From positions 558,001-622,000 of the forward strand of contig NZ_JABEPP010000003.1 in the NCBI RefSeq assembly GCF_013044135.1: 64,000 nucleotides of DNA, given 5' to 3'. The DNA is from Enterovirga aerilata. Its GTDB lineage: Bacteria > Pseudomonadota > Alphaproteobacteria > Rhizobiales > Beijerinckiaceae. Positions 18,675 to 25,992 of this stretch are shown piece by piece (positions within the stretch are counted from its first letter, which is position 1; each line of letters starts with the position of its first letter). The position numbers and the translations under genes were made by a program. The notes beneath the pieces were generated by a model, which did no database searches, had not been told where the DNA came from, and saw only the letters and a list, made by a program, of their open reading frames with translations.

Positions 18675-18857
18675 ACGTACCTCCCTTAGGTCTCGTATAT
18701 CTGGGGCTGGCTAGGCATTTAAATAAGTAGGAGCGGCGCGCTTTTATTCAATGTCGGCTCCTTGTAACGACTGTTATTCGGACTCATATCTTAAATAGTG
18801 GGCTCGACGCGACGCCTATGGCACGGCCGCCTCCGAGCGCCGGGTGGAGGACGCAAG

Positions 18858-19076
18858 ATGTTCGGGTTCAGAGGTGGCGAGAGCCCCGAGACGGTTTCGC
18901 GTAAGAAGAGCTACATGAGCGCTGCACAGCAGCGCTGGAGCTTTCTGACCAATTTCGACCTTTCTACCATCAAGAACGAAGAGCAGCTCACGTCTATGGT
19001 CAAGGACCGCTCCGGGTCTTCCGCCGACGCCGCCCGGGAGGATGTTCGGGACTGGGTCCGAGGCAAACAATTCTGA
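18858..19076 (+). CDS. CsbD-like small protein, 72 aa
   Basis: I start at ATG 18858, which has GGAGG 10 bases upstream; the frame is open 60 bp further but without a comparable signal. The product reads MFGFRGGESPETVSRKKSYM and then RWSFLTNFDLSTIKNEEQL, SGSSADAAREDVRDWVRGK. The second half has the CsbD-like pattern W-x2-L-x3-DL-x2-I...L...V..R.G...A...V..W. It is divergent from a related small gene at 18459-18674, with an AT-rich promoter region between them (about 18675-18857). Confidence 0.6.
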   Translation: MFGFRGGESPETVSRKKSYMSAAQQRWSFLTNFDLSTIKNEEQLTSMVKDRSGSSADAAREDVRDWVRGKQF

Positions 19077-19146
19077 CGGCTGACATTCAGGTGGGTGCCC
19101 GCGCCACTCACCGATCATGCGGTCAGATCACGCATAGGAGGAAGCC

Positions 19147-19263
19147 ATGTTGATCAGCACTCGCTACGGCTGGATGAACGAGCCGACAGGTCAGGTTTTC
19201 GTGGCCATCGCCATCGCCGCCGTCGTGTTCGCGTCGGTTCTGACGGCGCTAGGCTACACGTAA
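19147..19263 (+). CDS. 38-aa single-span membrane peptide
   Basis: A short gene with an excellent AGGAGG six bases before the ATG. It reads MLISTRYGWMNEPTG, then QVFVAIAIAAVVFASVLTAL and ends GYT. It has a short polar N-terminus and one hydrophobic helix, so it should be an inner-membrane miniprotein with a periplasmic or cytoplasmic stub. No known family. It precedes further small genes in the same direction. Confidence 0.6.
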   Translation: MLISTRYGWMNEPTGQVFVAIAIAAVVFASVLTALGYT

Positions 19264-19301
19264 CAGGGGACGCCTGGGAATTCGAGCTGGAGGAGGCGAC
19301 G

Positions 19302-19568
19302 GTGGCAGAGCAACGGTTCCGCGCAGGCGACGCAGTCACTCACGTGGGCACGCGATGCCCCTGCGGGGTGCGGCGCTTCGAACTCACCGTTATCACCTGC
19401 CTCATGGGCGGTCCCGAGCAGTGTTATCTTCTAGCGGACGGGGCTACCCGAAGAGTGACTTTTGCTGAAGGCGAACTCTTCTCCTCCGCTAGACGTGAGA
19501 GGTCGCACCATGACCAACTTCATCCTTCAGTCGGAACCCGGCCACGCGGATTTGGGAAACCAGGGTGA
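19302..19568 (+). CDS. Hypothetical protein, 88 aa, small beta-barrel-like
   Basis: GTG start at 19302 preceded by GGAGGAGG. The first half (EQRFRAGDAVTHVGTRCPCG, RFELTVITCLMGGPEQCYLL, TRRVTFAEGELF) looks like a small SH3/KOW-like barrel: GD-x-V, a hydrophobic strand, GG turn, then an EL. The same plan appears in the C-terminal half of the protein at 19793-20320. The last 25 residues are low complexity and may not be native. Unknown function. Confidence 0.48.
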   Translation: MAEQRFRAGDAVTHVGTRCPCGVRRFELTVITCLMGGPEQCYLLADGATRRVTFAEGELFSSARRERSHHDQLHPSVGTRPRGFGKPG

Positions 19569-19625
19569 GGTAACGGCTGGGGCAGCGCAGGAGGCTGCGG
19601 ACGATGCCGCAGGGCGCCTCACGAC

Positions 19626-19796
19626 GTGCCGGGGATCGAGAAACGAACTGCGCGCCCGCATCTGGGCAGTGTCCTTCGCTCCAGGCCGACGGTCGTCTTC
19701 TACGACCAGTCAGAGGCGCCGACGGATTCCGAACGCGGTTCGTTCGACCAATCTGTTGGAATCGAGCCTCGCGTACGAATTAGGAGCCAACAATGA
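19626..19796 (+). CDS. Doubtful small gene, 56 aa
   Basis: A GTG-start frame whose stop overlaps the next start (ATGA at 19793-19796), a common operon layout. It reads PHLGSVLRSRPTVVFYDQSE and DQSVGIEPRVRI, a natural composition with no known domain. A competing frame starts at ATG 19510 (MTNFILQSEPGHADLG) and covers the left part of the same DNA, so this may be two halves of one gene split by a frameshift. Neither version is well supported. Confidence 0.3.
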   Translation: MPGIEKRTARPHLGSVLRSRPTVVFYDQSEAPTDSERGSFDQSVGIEPRVRIRSQQ

Positions 19797-20320
19797 GCAT
19801 GATGATTCAGTTCCTGCGGTTCAGGCGCGGTGTTCCCGAGGTGGTGTCCACGTGGAATTACCCCGGAACAGATGAACACGCAGCCCTCGACGGTGCAGTG
19901 GCTCTTAGAGGCGGCCGGGCTTGGCCGTTTCAGACAGAAGCGATCCGCATCTTGGGCGACAACGGGCGCACGCTCCTACAAGCGCTCGTGCCGAGCCGAG
20001 GCAGCACCTCGATGGAGAACCTAAGTCCCACAGCCGATCACCCGGCCCTGGCGAGACGTGATGTAGTCGAACCAGAACCATCCCGGCCCGCCCCTCCTGT
20101 GCCGAGCATGCGGCGGCCTTTTGAGATCGGTGAAGCGGTCTCATATGCTGAGGACGGCAAACCCGAGATTTGGGCGGGCGGGTTCGAGATAATCGGCCTG
20201 CACCCGGTTCGCGGCGGTGGCACTCGATACGCGATCAGAAGCGCGGGAGAGTCGTTCGATCGGATCGTTCAGCAGCACGAGCTTTGCGAAGATCTTGGGG
20301 CTCGAGGACGGGGGCAATAG
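19793..20320 (+). CDS. Hypothetical two-part protein, 175 aa
   Basis: Starts MSMMIQFLRFRRGVPEVVST and continues HAALDGAVALRGGRAWPFQT, a short N-terminal region with a WPF motif. A Pro-rich linker (EPEPSRPAPPVPS) joins it to a second region, PFEIGEAVSYAEDGKPEIW and GGFEIIGLHPVRGGG, then RIVQQHELCEDL. This second part resembles the product of 19302-19568 in its GEAV/GDAV start, the GG turn and the closing EL. No known function. Confidence 0.52.
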   Translation: MSMMIQFLRFRRGVPEVVSTWNYPGTDEHAALDGAVALRGGRAWPFQTEAIRILGDNGRTLLQALVPSRGSTSMENLSPTADHPALARRDVVEPEPSRPAPPVPSMRRPFEIGEAVSYAEDGKPEIWAGGFEIIGLHPVRGGGTRYAIRSAGESFDRIVQQHELCEDLGARGRGQ

Positions 20321-20329
20321 GGCGACCCG

Positions 20330-21136
20330 ATGCGAATCCAGGTCGGATGCGAGATGTCGTATGTGCTTGGGCAGGCAACGCCCATTCTAACAACGCTGAA
20401 CATTCACTCGTCTCGGATCGCCGATCTTGAGCGGCCCGATGAACTCACGACCGAGCCCTGGGTTCCTGTCCGCGGCTATCGTGACGGGTTCGGGAACTGG
20501 TGCAATCGTCTCGTTGCGCCTTCGGGGGCTTTTACTCTGCGAACGGACACTGTTGTGCGTGACGACGGGAAGTGGGATCCGCCCCCGCCTGAAGTTGAAG
20601 AAACGCCCGTTCAGCACCTCCCTGGGGATGTGCTCGTCTTCCTGCTCGGCAGCCGCTATTGCGAGACGGACCGGTTGTCTGAGATCGCGTGGAAGCTATT
20701 TGGCCACACGCCGCCTGGCCTCCAGCGCGTAGAAGCGGTTTGCGACTTCGTTCACGACCACATCGCGTTCAGCTACGATGCCTCCCGAGCGACCCGGACA
20801 GCCTTCGAGGCATTCGAAGGGCAGCGAGGGGTCTGCCGTGACTTCGCCCATCTAGCGGTAGCGTTCTGCCGGTGCCTCAACATCCCAGCTCGTTATTGCA
20901 CTGGATACGTGAGCGATATCGGCCTTCCGCCGCCCAACTCGCCGATGGATTTTGCGGCTTGGATAGAAGTCTTCCTCGGAGAAGGCTGGCACATGTTCGA
21001 TCCGCGCAACAAGGACCCGCGAATCGGGCGCATCCTGATCGCCTATGGAAGGGACGCAGCAGATGTTCCGCTCACACTCACATTCGGCCCGGCCGAGTTG
21101 ATCAAATTTGCCGTAACGACGCGCGAGATCTCGTAA
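20330..21136 (+). CDS. Transglutaminase-like cysteine peptidase-fold protein
   Basis: A 268-aa protein. The N-terminal part (PILTTLNIHSSRIADLERPD, VPVRGYRDGFGNWCNRLVAP) is the bacterial transglutaminase-like N-terminal beta domain; the core follows with GQRGVCRDFAHLAVAFCRC (Cys at about 169). The usual next catalytic residue, His in HAW, is replaced here by Ala: DFAAWIEVFLGEGW at 207-220. The third, Asp, is present in HMFDPRNKDP. The loss of this His may reflect a subfamily or inactivation. The product probably acts in the cytoplasm or on the cell wall; no signal peptide is seen. Confidence 0.8.
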   Translation: MRIQVGCEMSYVLGQATPILTTLNIHSSRIADLERPDELTTEPWVPVRGYRDGFGNWCNRLVAPSGAFTLRTDTVVRDDGKWDPPPPEVEETPVQHLPGDVLVFLLGSRYCETDRLSEIAWKLFGHTPPGLQRVEAVCDFVHDHIAFSYDASRATRTAFEAFEGQRGVCRDFAHLAVAFCRCLNIPARYCTGYVSDIGLPPPNSPMDFAAWIEVFLGEGWHMFDPRNKDPRIGRILIAYGRDAADVPLTLTFGPAELIKFAVTTREIS

Positions 21137-21280
21137 TTCCCGAGCGGAGCGGGCCAGATCTATGCCTCGGAATCTGAGCCCGCGATCTTCGATGCTCGCC
21201 AGTATCCCAAGGCGCCGGTGATGCCGGCGGCAACGGCTTTTGTCAGTGAAACAGTTGCCGGCCCGCGTGATGTGGGCAGC

Positions 21281-21514
21281 TTAGTCAGGCAGGAATCCTT
21301 TGGCCCTGAGATGAGCGGCGAAGGCCTGATCAGCACACTCGGCGCGGTTAGCCCGCTGTTGATCTCGGCGGCGAACGTCTAAGGCCGCGACAAGGATCTG
21401 CCGGATAGCCTCGGAACGCGACGGCTTGGGGTGTGGCGCGTCGGCGATCCAGCTATCAAGGTCCGCTAAAATCTCTGAGTTCAGATCAAGATGGATAGGC
21501 GAGCCATCGTTCAT
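21281..21514 (-). CDS. Ribbon-helix-helix DNA-binding protein (CopG/Arc-like)
   Basis: Starting at ATG (cat 21512-21514), the 77-aa product reads SPIHLDLNSEILADLDSWIAD then SRSEAIRQILVAALDVR: a strand with two helices and the SRSEAIR motif that marks the MetJ/Arc fold. It could be a stand-alone regulator or the antitoxin of a toxin-antitoxin pair, but no toxin gene flanks it. A longer start adds 14 residues of no clear use. GGGGAG lies 12 bases upstream. Confidence 0.65.
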   Translation of the reverse strand: MNDGSPIHLDLNSEILADLDSWIADAPHPKPSRSEAIRQILVAALDVRRRDQQRANRAECADQAFAAHLRAKGFLPD

Positions 21515-21939
21515 GGTGAGGCACTCCCCAATCGGCACCCTACTTCTTGCGCTCAACCACGCCTTTATAAAACTGCATCTTAGCCGGTTCTATCACCGAC
21601 GGCCACTTCGGCCTACCGGAGCAGGAAAGCTCGGCGCGTTCTCCTGCTCGGTCAGAACGGACGAGAGCGCTACGTCCGCTTCCCTGCCCTGCGCGCTTCA
21701 GAGCAGTCGAACCGATTTCGGCCAGGACGGGTCGATGAAGCCGGAGCGGAATGCCCGTAAGCAGACCTCATGAGCTTCCAACTCGGGTCGAAGCCGACCG
21801 CGTGAGTGGCGCGAGACCCGATGCCTTTACCACCTCCGGACCTGGGCATAGCGCCGCCGGGCGATCCTGTCCCGGCATCGAAGCTGCCCCACGGCTCCGC
21901 CGTTTGCTCTCGGCCGTCCCTTCCGGCTATGCCGCGGGC
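21515..21939. other. Intergenic stretch, 425 bp, end of accessory region
   Basis: No supported gene. Composition changes in the middle: the left half has lower GC with scattered A/T runs, the right half is GC-rich like the core. An open frame on the plus strand is continuous with the next gene but its translation (residues before the ATG at 21940) looks unnatural. No attachment-site duplication or tRNA was found at this border. Confidence 0.4.
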
Positions 21940-22989
21940 ATGAGCGAACCGGAGATCATCTGCGAGCGCCGCGGCGCCGCCGGCCTCGTCACGCTGAACC
22001 GCCCGCAGGCGCTGAACGCGATCACGCACGGCATGGTGCTGGACCTCGCCCGCGCGCTGGATGCCTGGGAGAAGGACCCGGCCGTCACCCGGATCGTGGT
22101 CCAGGGAGCCGGCGGGAAGGCCTTCTCCGCCGGCGGCGACATCCGCGCCCTCTACGAGGCCGGGCAGGGCGGCCGGCACGGGGAGGCGCTCGCCTTCTGG
22201 CGCGACGAGTACCACCTCAACATCCGCATCAAGCGCTATCCTAAGCCCTATGTCTCGCTGATCGACGGCATCGTCATGGGCGGGGGCGTCGGGGTGTCGC
22301 TGCACGGCTCGCACCGCGTCGCGGGCGACCGCTACCGCTTCGCGATGCCGGAGGTCGCCATCGGCTTCTTCCCGGATGTCGGGGCGACCTACGCGCTGCC
22401 GCGCCTGCCGGGCGCGACCGGCATGTATCTGGCGCTGACCGGCGCCCGGGTCGGCCCGGACGATGCCGGGGGGCTCGGGCTCGCGACCCATGTCGTGCCG
22501 TCGGGCGCCTTTCCGCAGGTGCTCGGGGACCTGGCCGCGGGCGGGGACGTGGACGCGGTGCTCGCGGCCGCGTGCCGCGCGAGCGAGCCCGGCCCGATCA
22601 TGCGCGAGCGCGCCGTCATCGATGCCTGCTTCTCGGCCGAGAGCGTGCCGGCCATCCTGGCCCGGCTGGACGAAGCGGCCGCGAACGGTTCGGATTTCGC
22701 CCGCGCGACCGCCGCCGAGATGCGGACCAAGGCGCCCTCGAGCCTGGCGATCGCCTTCGAGCAGGTCCGCCGCGGACGCGACCTCTCCTTCGAGGAGGCG
22801 ATGGCGACGGAGTTCCGCATCGTGAGCCGCGTGGTGCACGAGCCCGACTTCTACGAGGGCGTGCGCGCGACCATCATCGACAAGGACGGCGCGCCGCGCT
22901 GGAGCCGGACGAGCATCGACGAGGTCGATCCGGACTGGGTGGCGGCGCATTTCGCGGCCCTCGGGCCGGCCGAGCTGGGAGTGGCCTGA
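21940..22989 (+). CDS. Enoyl-CoA hydratase/isomerase family protein, 3-hydroxyisobutyryl-CoA hydrolase-like
   Basis: A 349-aa crotonase-fold enzyme. N-terminal LVTLNRPQALNAI, SAGGDIRALYEAG and IDGIVMGGGVGVSLHG are the crotonase CoA-binding and oxyanion-hole blocks. MPEVAIGFFPDVGATYALPR is the key signature of the 3-hydroxyisobutyryl-CoA hydrolase group in valine breakdown, and length of about 350 aa with the C-terminal SIDEVDPDWVAAHF block fits that group. ATG at 21940. Upstream frame of about 60 residues rejected. It is followed directly by the DUF6163 gene (no gap). Confidence 0.88.
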   Translation: MSEPEIICERRGAAGLVTLNRPQALNAITHGMVLDLARALDAWEKDPAVTRIVVQGAGGKAFSAGGDIRALYEAGQGGRHGEALAFWRDEYHLNIRIKRYPKPYVSLIDGIVMGGGVGVSLHGSHRVAGDRYRFAMPEVAIGFFPDVGATYALPRLPGATGMYLALTGARVGPDDAGGLGLATHVVPSGAFPQVLGDLAAGGDVDAVLAAACRASEPGPIMRERAVIDACFSAESVPAILARLDEAAANGSDFARATAAEMRTKAPSSLAIAFEQVRRGRDLSFEEAMATEFRIVSRVVHEPDFYEGVRATIIDKDGAPRWSRTSIDEVDPDWVAAHFAALGPAELGVA

Positions 22990-23430
22990 TTGGGCGTGCG
23001 CTATATCGGCGGGGCGAGCGTCGCGGACGAGGACGACCGCCTGCTCGCGACCGCCGCGCCGCGGCACCTGCGCTGGAACCTCGTCCTCGTCTGGTTCATG
23101 CGCATCATGGCGCTCGTCTGGGCCGTGAAGGGCCTGATCGCCTGGGCGCATATCCTCGGGATCGCGGGCACGGTGCCCTTCGAGGCGCGCCCGACCGGCC
23201 AGCAGGCCGTGACCGTCTATTTCGCCGTGATCGATCTCATTGCCGCCGTCGGCCTCTGGCTCACCTCGACATGGGGCGGCGTGCTCTGGCTCCTCGCCGT
23301 CATGAGCCACCTGATCCTTGCCGTGTTCTTTCCCCGCTTCGTTGCCAACGGCGCCCTTCTCATTGCGCTATTCATCATCGGGTTGATGATGTACTTGACT
23401 ATATCCTGGCTCGCGGCGGTCGAGGAGTGA
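22990..23430 (+). CDS. DUF6163 family membrane protein
   Basis: A 146-aa inner-membrane protein with about four hydrophobic segments: VLVWFMRIMALVWAVKGLI, AVTVYFAVIDLIAAVGLWL, VLWLLAVMSHLILAVFF and ALLIALFIIGLMMYLTIS. In Rhizobiales this family lies just upstream of ldtR, as here, but its role is not known. The TTG start directly follows the stop of the upstream gene, indicating translational coupling; a GTG at 22996 is an alternative. Confidence 0.8.
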   Translation: MGVRYIGGASVADEDDRLLATAAPRHLRWNLVLVWFMRIMALVWAVKGLIAWAHILGIAGTVPFEARPTGQQAVTVYFAVIDLIAAVGLWLTSTWGGVLWLLAVMSHLILAVFFPRFVANGALLIALFIIGLMMYLTISWLAAVEE

Positions 23431-23497
23431 CGGAGTAACGATTTTGTAGGCTCTGCTAACGACTCGTTTACCTAACAAACCAGCAACTTCAAGGTTC

Positions 23498-23517
23498 ATT
23501 TACGTAGAGATGTAAAT
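23498..23517. promoter_or_regulatory. Inverted-repeat operator candidate upstream of ldtR
   Basis: In the AT-rich region before ldtR lies ATTTAC-N8-GTAAAT, with perfect 6-bp arms (23498-23503 and 23512-23517). A further imperfect dyad lies just upstream around GTTTACCTAACAAAC. MarR-type regulators bind such dyads, and LdtR is expected to act on its own locus. The assignment is inference from position and symmetry. Confidence 0.45.
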
Positions 23518-23610
23518 CGCCGATTCATCCTCTTACTTAAAGTGGTCTTCATTCGCGTAACCTAGGTTGGCCTCATAACGGACCGGGAGAACCCGGCCGG
23601 CAGACAGGGC

Positions 23611-24135
23611 ATGAGGCAACAGATGGCAAACCTGGCGAAGAAGGTCGCTCAGCCGGAAGCTCCGGCGGCCGAGGAAGGCGTGAAGCCGCGCTACCTGGAG
23701 GCGCTGCACCTGGTCGAGCGGCTTCACCGCCGCCTCCTCGACGTGATCAAGGACGAGTTCGAGCGGCGCGGCCGGGACGACGTCAACAGCGTGCAGGCGC
23801 TGCTGCTCTACAATATCGGCGACAAGGAGCTGACGGCGAGCGAGCTGCGCACCCGCGGCTACTATCTCGGCTCGAACGTCTCCTACAACGTCAAGAAGCT
23901 CGTCGAGATGGGCTATCTGCACCACGCCCGCTCGCGGGTGGACAGGCGTTCGGTCCGCATCAGCCTGACCGACAAGGGCCGCCAGGTGCACGACATCGTG
24001 TCGGGGCTCTACGACAAGCATGCCCGCACCATCGAGCCGATCGGCGGCATCTCGACCGACGACTTCGCCCGGCTGAACCAGGCGCTCGTCCGGCTCGAGC
24101 GCTTCTGGACCGACCAGATCCGCTACCGCCTCTGA
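23611..24135 (+). CDS. ldtR: MarR-family transcriptional regulator LdtR
   Basis: A 174-aa winged-helix regulator. After a Lys/Ala-rich N-terminus comes LHLVERLHRRLLDVIKDEFE, then VNSVQALLLYNIGDKELTAS, the recognition region LRTRGYYLGSNVSYNVKKLV, and the wing SRVDRRSVRISLTDKGRQVH. This matches LdtR, described in Rhizobiales and Liberibacter as the regulator of the L,D-transpeptidase gene ldtP, and the cognate target gene follows immediately. Start ATG at 23611 or 23623. Confidence 0.9.
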   Translation: MRQQMANLAKKVAQPEAPAAEEGVKPRYLEALHLVERLHRRLLDVIKDEFERRGRDDVNSVQALLLYNIGDKELTASELRTRGYYLGSNVSYNVKKLVEMGYLHHARSRVDRRSVRISLTDKGRQVHDIVSGLYDKHARTIEPIGGISTDDFARLNQALVRLERFWTDQIRYRL

Positions 24136-24296
24136 GGCGGACCGTCCTGCTCCGCACGGCGCGGTGTGCGCTGCCGCACCGCCACAAAACGGCCGGACTG
24201 CTCAGGCTTCCTTAACCGCGGCTTGGGCAGTGATGGTTGGCATCGCGCCTGGGCCGCTGTGCTCACGCCGCCACCAGCTTCCGAGAGCAGGGCCGA

Positions 24297-25568
24297 ATGC
24301 CGTCACGCCGCCAGTTCCTGTCTGCCTCCGCCGCCGTCGCGCTCGCCGCCGCGGGGGGGCTTCCCGCCGCCGCCGCCGAGCAGGCGGAATGGGCGCAGAA
24401 TTACGATGCCGTCGCGCGCATCCGCGTCCCCCGCTCCACCACGCCCATCCTCTCGCCCCAGGCCGTCGCCGCGACGGAGGAGGCGGCCGAGCGCTACCGC
24501 GACATCGTGAACCGTGGCGGCTGGGAGCGCCTCGCGGCGCCGGCCGGCCTGCGCGTCGGCTCCAAGAGCCCCGCCGTCATGGCCTTGCGCCAGCGCCTCA
24601 TCGTCGAGGGCGACCTCGACCCGGCGGCCGGCTCCTCGCCGATCTTCGATTCCTATGTCGAGGCGGGCGTGAAGCGCTTCCAGGCGCGGCACGGCCTCAA
24701 CGCCACCGGCATCCTCAACGAGGCGACCCTCGCCTCCATGAACGTCCCGGCCGAGACGCGGCTCAAGCAGCTCGAGCTGAACATCGTGCGGCTGCGCTCC
24801 TATGCGGGCAATCTCGGCCAGCGCTACGTCATCATGAACATCCCGGCCGCGCTCGTGGAGACGGTCGAGGACGGCCGCGTCGTCACCCGCCACGCCGCCG
24901 GCGTCGGCAAGATCGACCGGCAATCGCCGATCATGAACGCGAAGATCACGCAGGTGAACTTCAACCCGTTCTGGACGGCGCCCGCCTCCGTGGTCCGCAA
25001 GGACCTGATCCCGATGATGCAGAAGAACCCGACCTACCTGACGGAGAACCGCATCCGCGTGTTCAACCGCGACGGGCAGGAGGTGCGGCCGGAGAGCATC
25101 AACTGGCGCTCGGACGAGGCGACCCGCTACATGTTCCGCCAGGATCCGGGCGGCGACCTCAACTCGATGGGCTTCGTGCGCATCAACATCCCGAACCCGC
25201 ACGGCGTCTACATGCACGACACGCCGTCCAAGGGCATCTTCGGCGACGATTTCCGCTTCGTCTCCTCCGGCTGCGTGCGCGTGCAGAACGTGCGCGACTA
25301 CATCACCTGGCTCCTCAAGGACACGCCCGGCTGGGACCGCGACCGCATCGAGCAGACCTTCGAGGCGGGCTCGCGCACGGACGCGACCCTGGCCCAGCCC
25401 ATCCCGGTCTACTGGGTCTACATCACGGCCTGGGCGGCGCCGGACGGCCTCGTCCAGTTCCGCGACGACATCTACAACAAGGACGGGCTCGGCAACTTCT
25501 CCGTCGCGCTCGCCCGCCGCGGCGCGATCGAGCCGGACGATCCGGACGCGGCCTTCCTCCAGAACTGA
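24297..25568 (+). CDS. ldtP: L,D-transpeptidase (LdtP-like)
   Basis: A 423-aa exported cell-wall enzyme forming 3-3 peptidoglycan cross-links. Signal with twin Arg: SRRQFLSASAAVALAAAGG. Residues about 100-175 hold a peptidoglycan-binding domain (SPAVMALRQRLIVEGDL, VKRFQARHGLNATGILNEAT). The YkuD catalytic domain follows from about 180, with MHDTPSKGIF and SSGCVRVQNVRDY as the HxD...S-G-C-R active-site block. Start at ATG 24297, where the signal peptide begins. Downstream are two strong hairpins, so transcription ends here. Neighbour ldtR is its predicted regulator. Confidence 0.92.
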   Translation: MPSRRQFLSASAAVALAAAGGLPAAAAEQAEWAQNYDAVARIRVPRSTTPILSPQAVAATEEAAERYRDIVNRGGWERLAAPAGLRVGSKSPAVMALRQRLIVEGDLDPAAGSSPIFDSYVEAGVKRFQARHGLNATGILNEATLASMNVPAETRLKQLELNIVRLRSYAGNLGQRYVIMNIPAALVETVEDGRVVTRHAAGVGKIDRQSPIMNAKITQVNFNPFWTAPASVVRKDLIPMMQKNPTYLTENRIRVFNRDGQEVRPESINWRSDEATRYMFRQDPGGDLNSMGFVRINIPNPHGVYMHDTPSKGIFGDDFRFVSSGCVRVQNVRDYITWLLKDTPGWDRDRIEQTFEAGSRTDATLAQPIPVYWVYITAWAAPDGLVQFRDDIYNKDGLGNFSVALARRGAIEPDDPDAAFLQN

Positions 25569-25592
25569 GCCTGAGGCGGAGCATCAGGACTC

Positions 25593-25615
25593 ACCCTCGG
25601 GCGCGTCCCGAGGGT
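25593..25615. terminator. Hairpin downstream of ldtP
   Basis: Perfect 9-bp arms ACCCTCGGG and CCCGAGGGT with a 5-nt loop, 25 bp after the ldtP stop. No T-run follows, so it could instead be part of the palindromic repeat family seen nearby. Confidence 0.45.
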
Positions 25616-25618
25616 CCC

Positions 25619-25645
25619 TGTCATCTCCGGGCTCGACCCGGGACC
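25619..25645. repeat. Dispersed palindromic repeat, copy 1
   Basis: Sequence GTCATCTCCGGGCTCGAC followed by CCGGGACC; arms CCGGG (25627-25631) and CCCGG (25637-25641). A close relative is at 27018-27045 (GTCATCCTCGGGCTCGAT...). They bracket the small-peptide and triple-HTH genes. Confidence 0.6.
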
Positions 25646-25664
25646 TCGTCCCGCCTGCTCCGAC

Positions 25665-25692
25665 AAAACGGCCCACTCACGCGGGCCGTTTT
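25665..25692. terminator. Bidirectional intrinsic terminator
   Basis: Perfect stem AAAACGGCCC / GGGCCGTTTT with an 8-base loop; the A-run and T-run make it work in both directions. It closes the ldtR-ldtP unit from the left, and could also serve the minus-strand genes on its right. Confidence 0.8.
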
Positions 25693-25784
25693 CGTTCGCG
25701 CGCCCCGCCTCTCCCGAGAGCGGGAGGCCGAGTTGCCCGGAGGGCGAACGGTTAAGGGGCGTGCCCTCTCCGGACAAGGCGCAT

Positions 25785-25819
25785 CCCCTTCACCCTGTCC
25801 CTCTCTCCGCCGGGGAGAG
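25785..25819. repeat. Degenerate REP-like palindrome, copy D
   Basis: Reads CCCCTTCACCCTGTCCCTCT and CTCCGCCGGGGAGAG. It matches the tail and core of copy B at 15598-15640 in the same orientation, with several changes. Arms CTCTCC (25803-25808) and GGAGAG (25814-25819). Confidence 0.6.
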
Positions 25820-25839
25820 TGGACCCGGGCCCGGAAAAC

Positions 25840-25914
25840 CTAGCGCAGGCCGAGGAACGACAGAATCGCGAGGACGATCACCACTGCGCCGACAAGCCAG
25901 ATGATGTTGTTCAT
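25840..25914 (-). CDS. 24-aa membrane peptide
   Basis: A very short gene on the minus strand: ATG at 25914 (cat 25912-25914), stop TAG at 25840-25842. The product is MNNIIWLVGAVVIVLAILSF plus LGLR, a single membrane helix with a positive C-terminus. I recall near-identical orphan peptides in other Rhizobiales, which argues for selection, but no function is known. Weak GAGGG is upstream. Confidence 0.6.
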   Translation of the reverse strand: MNNIIWLVGAVVIVLAILSFLGLR

Positions 25915-25992
25915 GGAAACCCTCGAAACCTCAGCCTTTTGCAACCAACCTTGGCCGTCCCGGTCAGTTCCGGCGGAGGGTCCAGGCGGGGA

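Noticed and set aside
21281-21514. Toxin-antitoxin pair with the ribbon-helix-helix protein as antitoxin.
   Set aside because: No toxin-like gene lies within 400 bp on either side in a matching orientation, so only a stand-alone regulator is supported.
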